Notes: a model not told the origin generated them from the sequence alone. Positions 17,371 through 26,710 are shown, numbered from the stretch's first letter. The stretch is DNA of 42,012 nucleotides from M3007 sp044350425 (GCA_044350425.1 JBILHS010000043.1:1-42012); one strand, 5' to 3'. Translations and numbers: made by a program.

Positions 17371-17376
17371 AAATCC

Positions 17377-18426
17377 TCACTTATTGGCCAATTGCCCGCA
17401 AGCTGCATCAATGTCCTTGCCCCGACTGCGACGAATGGTAACAGTTACATCGTTCTGGGCAAGATACGCCCCAAAGGCGTTCAGGCGATTCTCGTCTGAT
17501 TTTGTAAAAGAAAGTCCTGGAATGGGGTTGTATTCAATGATATTCACCCGTACCGGGAATTTTCTGCGGCAAAGCTTGATGAGTTTTTCAGCATCCTCTA
17601 TCGAATCATTGAAACCATCGAAAGCGATGTATTCGTAAGAGATGCGGCACTTGGTTTTCCAGTAAAAGTATTCGAGACTTTCCATGAGCGCAGCCAGGTT
17701 GTTGCTCTCGTTGATTGGCATGATCTCATTGCGTTTGGTATCATCTGCTGCATGCAGGCTGAGCGCCAGGTTGCAACGAAAACCATCATCAGCCAATTTG
17801 CGAATCATCTTGGCAATGCCGGCGGTACTGACCGTGATGCGGCGGGCACCCATGCCCAATCCGGCGGGAGCAGGCGATATAATGCGTTCAATGCTTTCCA
17901 TGGTGCCGGAATAGGTCAAAAGCGGCTCACCCATGCCCATGTATACGATGTTGGTCAGCGGTTTGCCAAAACTCTGGAGGCTTTGGCGGTTCACACCCAC
18001 CACCTGGTCATAGATTTCTGCGGCACTGAGGTTGCGTTTGCGCCCCATCTGGCCTGTGGCACAGAATGCGCAGGTCAGGCTACATCCGACCTGGGTGCTC
18101 ACGCAGACTGTAAAGCGATCATCGTCCGGCACCGGAATCAGCACACTTTCAATGCGATGGCCATCGTGCGTCAGCCAGCGTGATTTGATGGTGCCATCGG
18201 CACTGTGCTGGGTTTTGTCTTCAATGAGGCTTAAAAAACTGAATTGTTCCGCAAGTCTGGCGCGCAGGGCTTTGGACACATTGGTCATGCCTTCCCAATC
18301 GGTCACGCCCCTGACCCATAGCCACTCATAGACTTGTTTGGCCCGAAAGCGTGGCTCGCCCCAGGAGGCAAAAAGTGCTTCCAGGTTTGGGAGAGAAATG
18401 GAACGTATGTCTTGTTGCGGAAGCAT
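17377..18426 (-). CDS. rlmN: 23S rRNA (adenine(2503)-C(2))-methyltransferase
   Basis: This 349-residue radical SAM enzyme methylates A2503 of 23S rRNA and A37 of some tRNAs. The iron-sulfur cluster cysteines are C115, C119 and C122 in CSLTCAFCATG. C108 in TVCVSTQVG and C343 near the C-terminus (DAACGQLANK) match the two catalytic cysteines of E. coli RlmN (C118 and C355). Other signatures are YMGMGEPLLTY and RRITVSTAGI. The length and all key residues are normal. The ATG is at 18424-18426. It converges with the PagL-like gene and is separated from the VWA gene by a large palindrome. Confidence 0.96.
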   Translation of the reverse strand: MLPQQDIRSISLPNLEALFASWGEPRFRAKQVYEWLWVRGVTDWEGMTNVSKALRARLAEQFSFLSLIEDKTQHSADGTIKSRWLTHDGHRIESVLIPVPDDDRFTVCVSTQVGCSLTCAFCATGQMGRKRNLSAAEIYDQVVGVNRQSLQSFGKPLTNIVYMGMGEPLLTYSGTMESIERIISPAPAGLGMGARRITVSTAGIAKMIRKLADDGFRCNLALSLHAADDTKRNEIMPINESNNLAALMESLEYFYWKTKCRISYEYIAFDGFNDSIEDAEKLIKLCRRKFPVRVNIIEYNPIPGLSFTKSDENRLNAFGAYLAQNDVTVTIRRSRGKDIDAACGQLANK

Positions 18427-18547
18427 TTTTCGTGGATTGGGTTTTTTATGGGGAGTGGCGCAGTGTTAAAATAATGCCTTTTCAAAAAGGGTTGAATGCA
18501 CCTTTTAATAGTACGAATTTTTGGTCAATCGGGTTCAGGTTTCTTTA

Positions 18548-18614
18548 AATGGCTTTTTTGTGGTTGTTGAGGGAGACCTCCGAGGTCTCCCTCAACAACC
18601 ACAAAAAAGCCATT
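18548..18614. terminator. perfect 67-base palindrome
   Basis: Arms of 33 bases (18548-18580 and 18582-18614) are perfect reverse complements around one central base. The centre reads GACCTCCGAGGTC and the ends AATGGCTTTTTTG / CAAAAAAGCCATT. It lies 11 bases beyond the stop of the VWA gene and upstream of rlmN. It probably works as a terminator, but its perfection suggests a recently acquired interspersed palindrome. Confidence 0.7.
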
Positions 18615-18625
18615 CCCCATGCACA

Positions 18626-20725
18626 TCAATAAGCCCCAAAATACCTTCTCAAAAACCACTCACCCGCCAGCAGCAAAGCCAGTAAAGCAAAGATCCATTT
18701 GAGGTTGATCAAGGGGTTGGTCTGGGTGGTCTGGTAGATGACGGGCTTGACCGTTTGATGGGCTTTTATCTTCTCGGCAATGCTGGAGAGCTGGTTGGGA
18801 AAGACTGTTTCGCCACCAAACTTAGCGCTCAACTGCCGCAGCACAGAATGGTTGGCGGTGGTCTCAAACAATTCCAGTTCAATGGGTTGCACACTGAAAC
18901 GTCCCTCATAAACCAGGCCCTGTCCATTAAAATTCACCGAGGCTTTGTAAGCATAAGAACCTACCGGAAGGATACCGGCGTTTAGCGTGTAGGCTTTGCC
19001 CAGTTTGTTGAATGTATAGGTAAACTCTTTTCCGTCACGGTTGCGAATGCTCATGGCCACATCCGGATCATTGGTCAATTCGTAGTTGTCGTTGTAAAGT
19101 TCTCCGCCAAAGGTCACCGCCTCGTTTTCGTTGAAAATATTTTTGTCCAAGGTGACGCGGAACTTCCGTTTGTCCTCTTTTAAGGAGAGATACTGCACTG
19201 TTTTGCCGATCAACTCGTCAAAAATTTCATGGTTCTGATGCTGCAGGAAATCAAACAAACGCCAGCGCCACAAACCTTCACCCAATAAAATACCGGTTTT
19301 GATGCCAGTGGTCTCACCCAAAGCCAAAAGCGGCTGGTCCGTGTCCACCTTTCCGATGCGTTTGCGGAGTAAAACCTGGGCTTGCTGGGTAGCGCCAAAA
19401 TTTCCAAAGGCTGATGTTATGGGACTGAATTTGGGCAACTCTTCCGTGACCCTTGGACTCAAAGAGAACGCGGCAAATTGCGGCGATACCCGACCCTGAA
19501 CCTCGTCGCTCTGCGAACCATCACTCTGGAGGCTCACCAGTCCCTGTGCTTTCCCCAAGGCGGTATACCCCGTTTGCATCCCTGCGATGAATAGGCGCGG
19601 GATGCGCTTTTCGTTCATTTTGTTGAGCAAACCGGAAATATCGTTTCCACTGGAAGGCAGGTTATGCAATACCACAAAATCGTAACGGGCTACATCCAGT
19701 CCGGGATCATTGATATAAGCCGTACTCAGCTGATAATTCTTGTTGATTTCCAGGGTAGTCTTTAAGGCGCTCAGATCCGGATGGGGACTATTGGCCAGCA
19801 GCAGTATTTTCTGCCGGGCATCCAGTACATCTATAAAAATTTCGCGGCGGTTGTTGCTCGTGCTGGCTTCACCCGGCAAGGCTGCTGTGCTGATAACATA
19901 GGAGACCACACCTGCCTGATCGGCATCAAGTTGGACCTCTTTCGTGATGAAAAAATCATTCCCGGACAGGTTGACCGGAATACTTTGCAGGGCTTTCAGC
20001 CCGGATTCGCTGGATTTTGAAACCGTGATCACCGTTTGTTTTCCGGCCAGATTGACGCCTGCGAGGTCGATTTGCAGGGTAAACTTGTCGCCGAGGTAAG
20101 CGATCTTATTGTGGAAAACCCGTTTCAGCAGCAGATCCTTTTTGGGGGTGGTATCCCCCAGCGCCACCGTATAGACCGGAGCAGACAGCGGGGCATCTGA
20201 ATAAGCCGGATTGCTGCCTTCGTTGTAAATGCCATCCGAAGCCACCACTACCGCGCCCAGATTTTGACCGCCATATAGGTCATAGACCCCTCGGAGTAAT
20301 TCTGAGAAATTAGATACCTTATCAGTAAACTGAAAATCCACTCCTTCACGCACCTGATCGCCAAAAGCGAGTTCGTGCACCTCATAATTTTCCGAGAGGG
20401 AATTTTTTAGGGCGGTCCAGTCCTGCTTGTAACGTTCAAAACTTTCTCCCTGCAGATCGGTGGCCACACTCTCCGACTGGTCTTGTGCCAGTACAACAAT
20501 GGGCTTTTTAGTTTCTGTGAAAAAGCTTTTGAGCAAAGGCGACAAGAGCAATGCACTTAATAAAGTGATAGAAAGCCAGCGCAATAACCCAAGCCAAAGG
20601 TTAAGTTTTTTAGCCTGATCCCGAAAGGTGGTATCCCGGTAATACAGCAACAGCGCATAGCCAAGACCCAGCAGCGCACAAAAGATCAGAAACCAGGCAG
20701 GGTATTGAAAAGAGAGGTCTAGCAT
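18626..20725 (-). CDS. membrane protein with VWA-like domain
   Basis: This 699-residue protein has two N-terminal membrane segments (about 10-28 and 45-65), a large periplasmic region and one C-terminal segment (WIFALLALLLAGEWFLRRY). A VWA-type fold is indicated by the MIDAS-like VVLAQDQSESV (about 77-87) followed by VVVASDGIYNEG. Ig-like beta segments follow, then a region that resembles a glutamine-amidotransferase-like fold (FVVLHNLPSSG; RLFIAGMQTGYTALG). The order matches BatA/aerotolerance-type and related Bacteroidetes membrane proteins, in which the second domain often lacks catalytic residues. The biological role is unknown. The ATG is at 20723-20725. A REP-like motif and an octamer array lie upstream. 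Confidence 0.8.
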   Translation of the reverse strand: MLDLSFQYPAWFLIFCALLGLGYALLLYYRDTTFRDQAKKLNLWLGLLRWLSITLLSALLLSPLLKSFFTETKKPIVVLAQDQSESVATDLQGESFERYKQDWTALKNSLSENYEVHELAFGDQVREGVDFQFTDKVSNFSELLRGVYDLYGGQNLGAVVVASDGIYNEGSNPAYSDAPLSAPVYTVALGDTTPKKDLLLKRVFHNKIAYLGDKFTLQIDLAGVNLAGKQTVITVSKSSESGLKALQSIPVNLSGNDFFITKEVQLDADQAGVVSYVISTAALPGEASTSNNRREIFIDVLDARQKILLLANSPHPDLSALKTTLEINKNYQLSTAYINDPGLDVARYDFVVLHNLPSSGNDISGLLNKMNEKRIPRLFIAGMQTGYTALGKAQGLVSLQSDGSQSDEVQGRVSPQFAAFSLSPRVTEELPKFSPITSAFGNFGATQQAQVLLRKRIGKVDTDQPLLALGETTGIKTGILLGEGLWRWRLFDFLQHQNHEIFDELIGKTVQYLSLKEDKRKFRVTLDKNIFNENEAVTFGGELYNDNYELTNDPDVAMSIRNRDGKEFTYTFNKLGKAYTLNAGILPVGSYAYKASVNFNGQGLVYEGRFSVQPIELELFETTANHSVLRQLSAKFGGETVFPNQLSSIAEKIKAHQTVKPVIYQTTQTNPLINLKWIFALLALLLAGEWFLRRYFGAY

Positions 20726-20740
20726 TTAATGGTCATTTTT

Positions 20741-20769
20741 ACCCGCCGAAGCCGTAGGCGAAGGAGGGT
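20741..20769. repeat. REP-like ACCCGCCGAAG...AGGAGGGT motif (intergenic copy)
   Basis: This near-copy of the motif at 10932-10959 shares the first 11 bases (ACCCGCCGAAG) and the last eight (AGGAGGGT), and is also preceded by T residues. The ends are partly complementary. Confidence 0.55.
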
Positions 20770-20778
20770 CATCAATTC

Positions 20779-20855
20779 GTCATTGGGTTATTAGGTCATT
20801 GGGTCATTGAGTCATTAGGTCATTAGCCAAATGTCCTAATGACTCAATGACGAAT
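20779..20855. repeat. inverted pair of GTCATTRR octamer arrays
   Basis: The left arm has six units: GTCATTGG, GTTATTAG, GTCATTGG, GTCATTGA, GTCATTAG, GTCATTAG. The right arm reads CCTAATGA, CTCAATGA, CGAAT, the reverse complement. It lies between the ThuA/dehydrogenase gene (stop at 20902) and the VWA gene start, and could form a hairpin. Confidence 0.75.
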
Positions 20856-20901
20856 CCCCCCAATCAAAGCGCAAAAATGCGGAAAAACTCGCGGCTTTAC
20901 C

Positions 20902-23900
20902 TCATTCTATCAAATCAAACCTTACCCAATCTATTGCTGCCACTAATTTTGAAGGGGCATCTTCGTTTTTTAATACAAAATAGACATCCTGGAACTCCGA
21001 AGTGACCGGGGCATTTAAGGGCACATTTACCTCGCTGAACTCCATCCTTGACCCGCCGCTTTTGGGTGGCAAAACAGTCTGACCCAGCAATTTTCCTTTG
21101 GCCGAGCCCAGGCGTATTTCGACCCGCCCACCGCCGTATTGATATTTTCCATCACTCATGCCAATACCCATGGCCACGGAATGAACGCCCGTGAGATCCA
21201 CATGTTTGAAAACAAAAAAGCTGTTTGATTTCAACTCGTTCAGCACCACCGTATCTCCATTAAACGGCCGATAGGTCCGAATGTTTTTAGACATACTGTC
21301 TGCCTGTTCTGCCTGTTGAAAAGCAGGCCTCAATGCAATGGCTTCCGAACCTTCCAAAGCGTTTTGGCTTCGGCTTCCCCGATCGCGGTAGCTCGCTTTA
21401 AAGATAAAGGTTCCGGATTTGGGTTTTGCATTTTTGTCGGTGGGCGGGGGTGGGCTCAAAGTATAGTCGCCCGCCAGCGGGAAGGCTTGTTTGGGTTTCG
21501 GCGGACTACCCAGCGACAGGATCCAGCGCACCATTTCCCCGGCATCTTCCTCTGAGATCTGTGGGTGTGCACTCATGACCACCTGCCCCCAATTGCCGGC
21601 ACCCCCTGTGATGATTTTTTTCGAAAGGTTGCGAACGGCGAATTCATTCTGTCGGTATCGCTCGGCGATCGATTGATAGGCCGGGCCATTGACGAGCCGC
21701 GCCTCCGCGTGGCAGGTGCCACAGTCCGAACGACCGATCAGTGTTTTGCCACGCGTGTATTCAGCAGCCTGCTGGGCAGCCTGGTGCCCTTGTGCAATAC
21801 TGGTAATATCAAACCCTGTTTCTAAATAATCAACGGTTGTGGCCACGGTGGTTGGAGCAATACTACCGTTATCAATCGAGCCATCTTCGGCATCTTTGAC
21901 CTCCAGACGGTATTTTAATACCTGACCGGGCTGATAAAAACTTCGGTTTTTGCCGCCAAAATCCCAACGCACCAAGGGTGGTTCATTGCCGGCATAGATC
22001 TTCAGTTTGGTTGTTTTGGAAGCGCCTTCGTTGTCCGTCACTTTCAGGGTGGCTTCATAGGTGCCCGGTTTTTCGTAGCGGTGCACAATGCTGTCTAATT
22101 CAGTATGTCTCAAAAGGATTGCATCCTTTTCTAAGGAGATTCCTCCGCGGGCTGTTGGTCGTTTTGCCTCCAAAAGGGCGGGCGGGGTTCCATCCCCGAA
22201 ATCAAGTTCATATTGCAGCCTTTCCCCATCATAATCTTTGGTATTTGCTACAGAAAAAGTGGCCGGAAAAGGCACAGCCCCTGCGGTCTTTTGGGCCTGC
22301 AGTTCTGGTATAGGCGGGCGATTACCCCGGACATAATCGATCCGGGAAAGTCGGGCATCGGGGTTCGTCGCAAACCATTGGGTGCCGTATTCCAAAACCC
22401 AGATGGAGCCATTTTTATCCACCACCATGTCCATGGGTCGGGAGAATTTAAGCCGTTCTCCAAAGGGTTCCATGCGACTGAAATTGCCGGAAGAATCCAC
22501 GGTTACAGCCATCATCCAGCCCCGCATCCAGTCATAAGTGATCAGTTTTCCGTCGTAATATTCCGGAAAACGTGTTTCCGCCGGGTATTTATCGCAGTAA
22601 TAGGTGGGGCCAGCCATGGCATTTCGGCCACCGGTACCTACCAATGGAAACTCAGGTGAATTGCCATAAGGATACCAGATAAAAGCCGATTGAGCTGCGG
22701 GTAGCTCGCGCATTCCAGTATTGTTTGGCGAATTGTTGATTGGATGGGCCGGGTCGTGCAGTGGATCATTTTTTCCGGTGCCAAAATGGTGTTCGCGATA
22801 AGGCTTGTTGTTCCCGACAAAATAGGGCCAGCCAAAAAAGCCAGCGGCCCGGGCGCGGTTCACTTCATCGTGGCCCTGAGGCCCGCGGGCGGTATCAGGT
22901 TCGCCGGCATCCGGTCCAACTTCCCCCCAAAAAAGGAGCTTGCGGCGTTCGTCAAACGAAATACGAAAAGGATTGCGGCAACCCATGGCGTAGATCTCCG
23001 GGCGACCCAGTACACCAGCGGGCATCTGTTTCATTTCCGGCCAATGCATCTGCAGGGTCTTTTCTGTAAATAAATTCCCGGCAGGGCATTCATATCCGCC
23101 ATCCGGTAAGGGTCTGATCCGTAGGATCTTGCCCCGCATGTCATTGGTATTGGAGGATGATTTCTGCGCATCCCAGGCGCTGCGACCCGGCTGCTCGTCT
23201 GAAGGGGAGTATCCTTCGGAGTCAAATGGATTGGTGTTATCGCCGGTGCTTAGAAAGAGATTTCCTTCCCCGTCAAATTCGATACAACCGCCTGCATGGC
23301 AACACTCTTCCCGTTGTACGGATACCTGCAGTATTACTTTTTCAGAGGCCCGGTCCAGAGAGTCGCCCCTGAAAATGAAGCGAGAAAGGTTGTTTACCGA
23401 CTCGTCTCCGACGGGCGAATAATAAAGATAGATCCAATGATTATCTGTGTAATTTGGGTCCAGCGCAAGCCCCATTAAGCCATCTTCGTGCACGGAGTGG
23501 ACCGGTAGTTTGTGGGCGATCGTAACCAAACCGGTTCCCGGATCGTATAGTTTGATAGCGCCACGCCGTTCGATGAACATTACTTTGCCATCGGGCAGGA
23601 GCTCGAGTTCCATGGGCTCCGTAAGTTCTGAAGCCAGTACGGTCTTTTGGAAACGCGTAGGGTCAGGGGTCTCTGGCGTGCGGCAGGCGGTGTAATCCAA
23701 TCGCTTTTGCTTGCCAATGGCATATCGGATGCCACCCAGCACGTGTTTTAAAAATTCCGGTTCAGCATAGCTTTCTTTGGTATGGCCCAGCGCGGTATAA
23801 AATGCCCGCCCGCCGTCGTATTCGTGATACCAGGAAGCTGGATGACAGGGTCCTGCCTTTGGCGCTTCGGCAGAAGCACCCGCTGTTCCGGAACCGCAAT

Positions 23901-24477
23901 GGGTGCCGCCCTTGTAGCTGCTTTCGTCCAGGCTTAGCAGCACTTTGACGTTGGGATTGAGGCTTTTAAAATTGTACCACTCGTCATAACGCTGCCAGGT
24001 GTCTCCGAGATGCCGGGTGGACGCGTGAGCGTGATCCTCCACCTTTAGGGTGGCGGTTTGCTGATCCGGGTGGCTACTAAAATAAGCTCCGGCAAGTCCG
24101 CCATACCAGGTCCATCCATACTCCGTATCAGAGGCAGCATGGATGCCTACATAGCCGCCGCCAGCCTGGATGTAGCGCTCAAAATCAGTTTCCTGCGTCG
24201 GATTTAATACATCTCCGGTAGTGCTCAGAAACACGACCGCACTGTAACGCCGCAGGTTTTTTGCTGTAAAATCCTCGGCATCTTCGGTCGTGTCCACCGC
24301 AATGCCATGGGCTGTACAGAGCTTGTGCAAGGCTGCCGTAGCTGCAGGGATCGATTCGTGGCGATAGCCTTCAGTTTTAGAAAAAAGGAGGATCCGTGGT
24401 GGGATGTGGTCAGAACAATTTGGCAGAAAAATGGTGAGGGCAAGCAGGAAAAGTAGGTATCGGAAGTAATGCTGCAT
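20902..24477 (-). CDS. ThuA / glucose-sorbosone dehydrogenase-like / PKD / cytochrome c fusion lipoprotein
   Basis: The start at 24477 (ATG) gives 1,191 residues opening with MQHYFRYLLFLLALTIFLPNC, a probable lipoprotein signal; an ATG at 24498 is an alternative. Domains in order are as follows. A ThuA-like glutamine-amidotransferase fold covers about 25-260 (ILLFSKTEGYRHESIP, GGYVGIHAASDTEYGW). A glucose/sorbosone dehydrogenase-type propeller covers about 280-690 (LPDGKVMFIERRG, GLMGLALDPNY, GCRNPFRISFD). A PKD domain covers about 720-830. A class I cytochrome c covers about 925-1010, with CGTCH as the heme site and a likely Met ligand in VVMSAHP. A C-terminal carbohydrate-binding-like domain ends VAAIDWVRFDLIE. 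It probably oxidises sugars in the periplasm and passes electrons to its own cytochrome. The substrate is unknown. Confidence 0.85.
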   Translation of the reverse strand: MQHYFRYLLFLLALTIFLPNCSDHIPPRILLFSKTEGYRHESIPAATAALHKLCTAHGIAVDTTEDAEDFTAKNLRRYSAVVFLSTTGDVLNPTQETDFERYIQAGGGYVGIHAASDTEYGWTWYGGLAGAYFSSHPDQQTATLKVEDHAHASTRHLGDTWQRYDEWYNFKSLNPNVKVLLSLDESSYKGGTHCGSGTAGASAEAPKAGPCHPASWYHEYDGGRAFYTALGHTKESYAEPEFLKHVLGGIRYAIGKQKRLDYTACRTPETPDPTRFQKTVLASELTEPMELELLPDGKVMFIERRGAIKLYDPGTGLVTIAHKLPVHSVHEDGLMGLALDPNYTDNHWIYLYYSPVGDESVNNLSRFIFRGDSLDRASEKVILQVSVQREECCHAGGCIEFDGEGNLFLSTGDNTNPFDSEGYSPSDEQPGRSAWDAQKSSSNTNDMRGKILRIRPLPDGGYECPAGNLFTEKTLQMHWPEMKQMPAGVLGRPEIYAMGCRNPFRISFDERRKLLFWGEVGPDAGEPDTARGPQGHDEVNRARAAGFFGWPYFVGNNKPYREHHFGTGKNDPLHDPAHPINNSPNNTGMRELPAAQSAFIWYPYGNSPEFPLVGTGGRNAMAGPTYYCDKYPAETRFPEYYDGKLITYDWMRGWMMAVTVDSSGNFSRMEPFGERLKFSRPMDMVVDKNGSIWVLEYGTQWFATNPDARLSRIDYVRGNRPPIPELQAQKTAGAVPFPATFSVANTKDYDGERLQYELDFGDGTPPALLEAKRPTARGGISLEKDAILLRHTELDSIVHRYEKPGTYEATLKVTDNEGASKTTKLKIYAGNEPPLVRWDFGGKNRSFYQPGQVLKYRLEVKDAEDGSIDNGSIAPTTVATTVDYLETGFDITSIAQGHQAAQQAAEYTRGKTLIGRSDCGTCHAEARLVNGPAYQSIAERYRQNEFAVRNLSKKIITGGAGNWGQVVMSAHPQISEEDAGEMVRWILSLGSPPKPKQAFPLAGDYTLSPPPPTDKNAKPKSGTFIFKASYRDRGSRSQNALEGSEAIALRPAFQQAEQADSMSKNIRTYRPFNGDTVVLNELKSNSFFVFKHVDLTGVHSVAMGIGMSDGKYQYGGGRVEIRLGSAKGKLLGQTVLPPKSGGSRMEFSEVNVPLNAPVTSEFQDVYFVLKNEDAPSKLVAAIDWVRFDLIE

Positions 24478-24518
24478 GAAGAGTTCTGATTTTGACATTT
24501 AAGGGGGAAAAATAGGCG

Positions 24519-24548
24519 TTGTTTTTGCTTTGACGCGTATTATTTTTG
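24519..24548 (+). promoter_or_regulatory. Bacteroidetes-type promoter for haloperoxidase-rsmE operon
   Basis: TTG at 24519-24521 and TATTTTTG at 24541-24548 are 19 bases apart, fitting the Bacteroidetes consensus TTG-N19-TAnnTTTG. Transcription would start near 24555, about 115 bases before the haloperoxidase ATG. It is recognised by pattern only. Confidence 0.5.
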
Positions 24549-24668
24549 CCGAAATCTCTTATGCCTTAAAATTGGATTAAAAATTGCCTTAAACGATCCA
24601 TACCTAAAGATCTAGCAAGACTTTTGCTACCAGTTTCATCCTTTCCAATGTTGTTTAAATAATTCGTA

Positions 24669-26003
24669 ATGAACATAAAACCTTTCTTCCTTGCAGTGTT
24701 CGCCTTGTTTGTATGGCTCCCCAGCTGTAAACAGACCAGCACAGACTACCAGCAAAAAGCGAGCAACCCTGAATTCATGCACGCAGGCATACGCCGCATC
24801 ACCGACATCATACGCCATGACATTTTTGCGCCACCTGTATCCGCCCGTATTTATGCCTATTCGGCGGTAGCTGCTTACGAAGCGCTCGTGCCGGGCTTCC
24901 CTGCTTATCAAAGCATTGCAGGCCAACTCAACGGCCTCACGCCCGGCCCAAAGCCAGAGGCAGGCAAAGAGTATTGCTACCCCCTGGCAAGCGCCAATGC
25001 GCAACTGATCGTAGGCAAACAGCTGATCTTTTCTGAAGGCGAAATGGAAGACCTGAAAGAATCGATCTTCGAGGATTTCAAAAAAATGAACATGCCACAG
25101 GAGGTATATGACCGTTCTATGGCTTACGGTGAAGCCGTAGCAAAACACATTCTGGCCTGGTCGAAAACGGACAACTACGCACAAACCCGGAGCGCAGCAA
25201 AATTCACTATTGACGTTGAAAATCCTTCCCGCTGGCGGCCCACACCGCCCGCTTATGGCGATGCTCTGGAGCCGCACTGGGCAATGATGCGCCCCTGGGT
25301 CATGGACTCCTGCACCCAATTTAAGGCTGACCCGCCATTGGAATTCAGCAAAGAAAAAAACAGCGATTTTTACAAGCAGGCACTCGAAGTGCGCGACATC
25401 GTAAATGCCAAAAACCTAGAAAATGAAGCCACTGCCTGGTATTGGGACGACAATCCTTTCGCGATGGAAGTGAGTGGTCACGTGGCATTTGCCAAGAAAA
25501 AAATCAGCCCTGGTGGTCACTGGATGAATATTGTCGGACATGCCTGCCGGAAGGCAAATGCAGACATCATGACCTCTGCAGAAGCATACGTAAAAGTAGC
25601 CTGCGCATTGGCGGATGCCTTCATCACATGTTGGGATATCAAGTACAAAACCAACCTGATCCGTCCCGAGTCTTACATCAATCAGTACATCGATCCAAAC
25701 TGGCAGCCATTGATCCAAACGCCACCGTTTCCTGAACATACCAGCGGACACAGCACGATCTCCATGGCATCTGCTGCGGTGTTGACCGGCCTGTTCGGCG
25801 ATAACTTTTCGTTCACTGACAGTACAGAAATAGAGTTTGGAATTGACCCACGCACCTTTAAATCGTTTTATCAAGCTTCTGAGGAAGTGGGTATGAGCCG
25901 TCTCTATGGGGGGATCCACTACAAAAGAGGCAATGAGGCTGGTCTGAAATGTGGAAAAGAGATCGGGATGTTCGTTCTGACCGATCTGAAGACCCGTAAA
26001 TAA
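24669..26003 (+). CDS. vanadium-dependent haloperoxidase-like lipoprotein (PAP2 superfamily)
   Basis: This 444-residue protein has a lipoprotein signal ending in WLPSC (C20). It carries the three vanadate/phosphate-binding motifs of the PAP2/vanadium haloperoxidase superfamily: KTNLIRPESY, PPFPEHTSGHST and SRLYGGIHYKRGNEAG. The latter two supply the catalytic histidines. Bacterial members may be halide oxidases or acid phosphatases, and sequence alone does not settle which. It should sit in the periplasm or outer membrane. A plausible promoter lies at 24519-24548. The rsmE gene begins two bases after the stop, so they form an operon, although no functional link is obvious. Confidence 0.88.
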   Translation: MNIKPFFLAVFALFVWLPSCKQTSTDYQQKASNPEFMHAGIRRITDIIRHDIFAPPVSARIYAYSAVAAYEALVPGFPAYQSIAGQLNGLTPGPKPEAGKEYCYPLASANAQLIVGKQLIFSEGEMEDLKESIFEDFKKMNMPQEVYDRSMAYGEAVAKHILAWSKTDNYAQTRSAAKFTIDVENPSRWRPTPPAYGDALEPHWAMMRPWVMDSCTQFKADPPLEFSKEKNSDFYKQALEVRDIVNAKNLENEATAWYWDDNPFAMEVSGHVAFAKKKISPGGHWMNIVGHACRKANADIMTSAEAYVKVACALADAFITCWDIKYKTNLIRPESYINQYIDPNWQPLIQTPPFPEHTSGHSTISMASAAVLTGLFGDNFSFTDSTEIEFGIDPRTFKSFYQASEEVGMSRLYGGIHYKRGNEAGLKCGKEIGMFVLTDLKTRK

Positions 26004-26005
26004 GG

Positions 26006-26710
26006 ATGAGCCAACTCTTTTTTACCCAAAAAATAGAAAATGGCTTCGCTGTTTTTGAGGAAGAGGAAGGTCGTCACCTGAGCACAGTATTGCGCAAAAA
26101 AACAGGCGATGTCCTCCATCTCACAGATGGAAAAGGTTTTTTTTATGAGGCTGAATTAGCCGATGCGGGCAAGCGACAGGTGCTTGCCCGCATCCTTTCA
26201 AAAACAGCAGCACCTTTGCCGCGTCCCGGCCGTCTTCATATTGGCATCGCTCCAACCAAGCAAATGGAGCGCCTGGAATGGTTTTTAGAAAAAGCTACCG
26301 AGATCGGTGTGGATGAGATCACTCCGCTGATTTGTCAGCGTTCAGAACGGGACAGTCTTCGATTGGATCGACTCGAAAAGGTGCTCATTTCAGCCATGAA
26401 GCAATCGCTGCGGGCCTGGCTGCCCAAGCTGAATGCACCGATGAAATTTCAGGATTTTGCAAAAAAAACAAGCGAGGCGCAAAAACGCCTCGCCTGGTGT
26501 TCAGACGAGGTGTTGCCTCATCTGAAAAATACCCTCTCCGAACATCAGGATATGGTGATCGCCATTGGTCCGGAAGGCGATTTTTCTCCGGAAGAGATCC
26601 GGATCGCCCTCGAAAATGGATTTCAAGGCGTGAGCCTCGGCAAAGCCCGCTTGCGCACAGAAACAGCCGGACTCCTGGCAGTAACTGTATTTAATGTGGT
26701 CAATGTGTGA
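26006..26710 (+). CDS. rsmE: 16S rRNA (uracil(1498)-N(3))-methyltransferase
   Basis: This 234-residue SPOUT-class methyltransferase modifies U1498 of 16S rRNA. The N-terminal PUA-like domain covers about 1-70 (EEEGRHLSTVLRKKTGDVLHL). The catalytic domain has the knot motifs AIGPEGDFSPEEI and VSLGKARLRTETAGLLAVTV, typical of RsmE. The ATG at 26006 lies two bases after the haloperoxidase stop, with a weak GGA upstream. The last residues (FNVVNV) and the TGA stop are encoded by the inverted CATTGACCA array, so the natural C-terminus has apparently been replaced or extended by the repeat. Confidence 0.95.
   Translation: MSQLFFTQKIENGFAVFEEEEGRHLSTVLRKKTGDVLHLTDGKGFFYEAELADAGKRQVLARILSKTAAPLPRPGRLHIGIAPTKQMERLEWFLEKATEIGVDEITPLICQRSERDSLRLDRLEKVLISAMKQSLRAWLPKLNAPMKFQDFAKKTSEAQKRLAWCSDEVLPHLKNTLSEHQDMVIAIGPEGDFSPEEIRIALENGFQGVSLGKARLRTETAGLLAVTVFNVVNV

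Noticed and set aside
24636..25319. Minus-strand 227-codon frame over the haloperoxidase gene
   Set aside because: Antisense shadow of a gene with clear PAP2 motifs.
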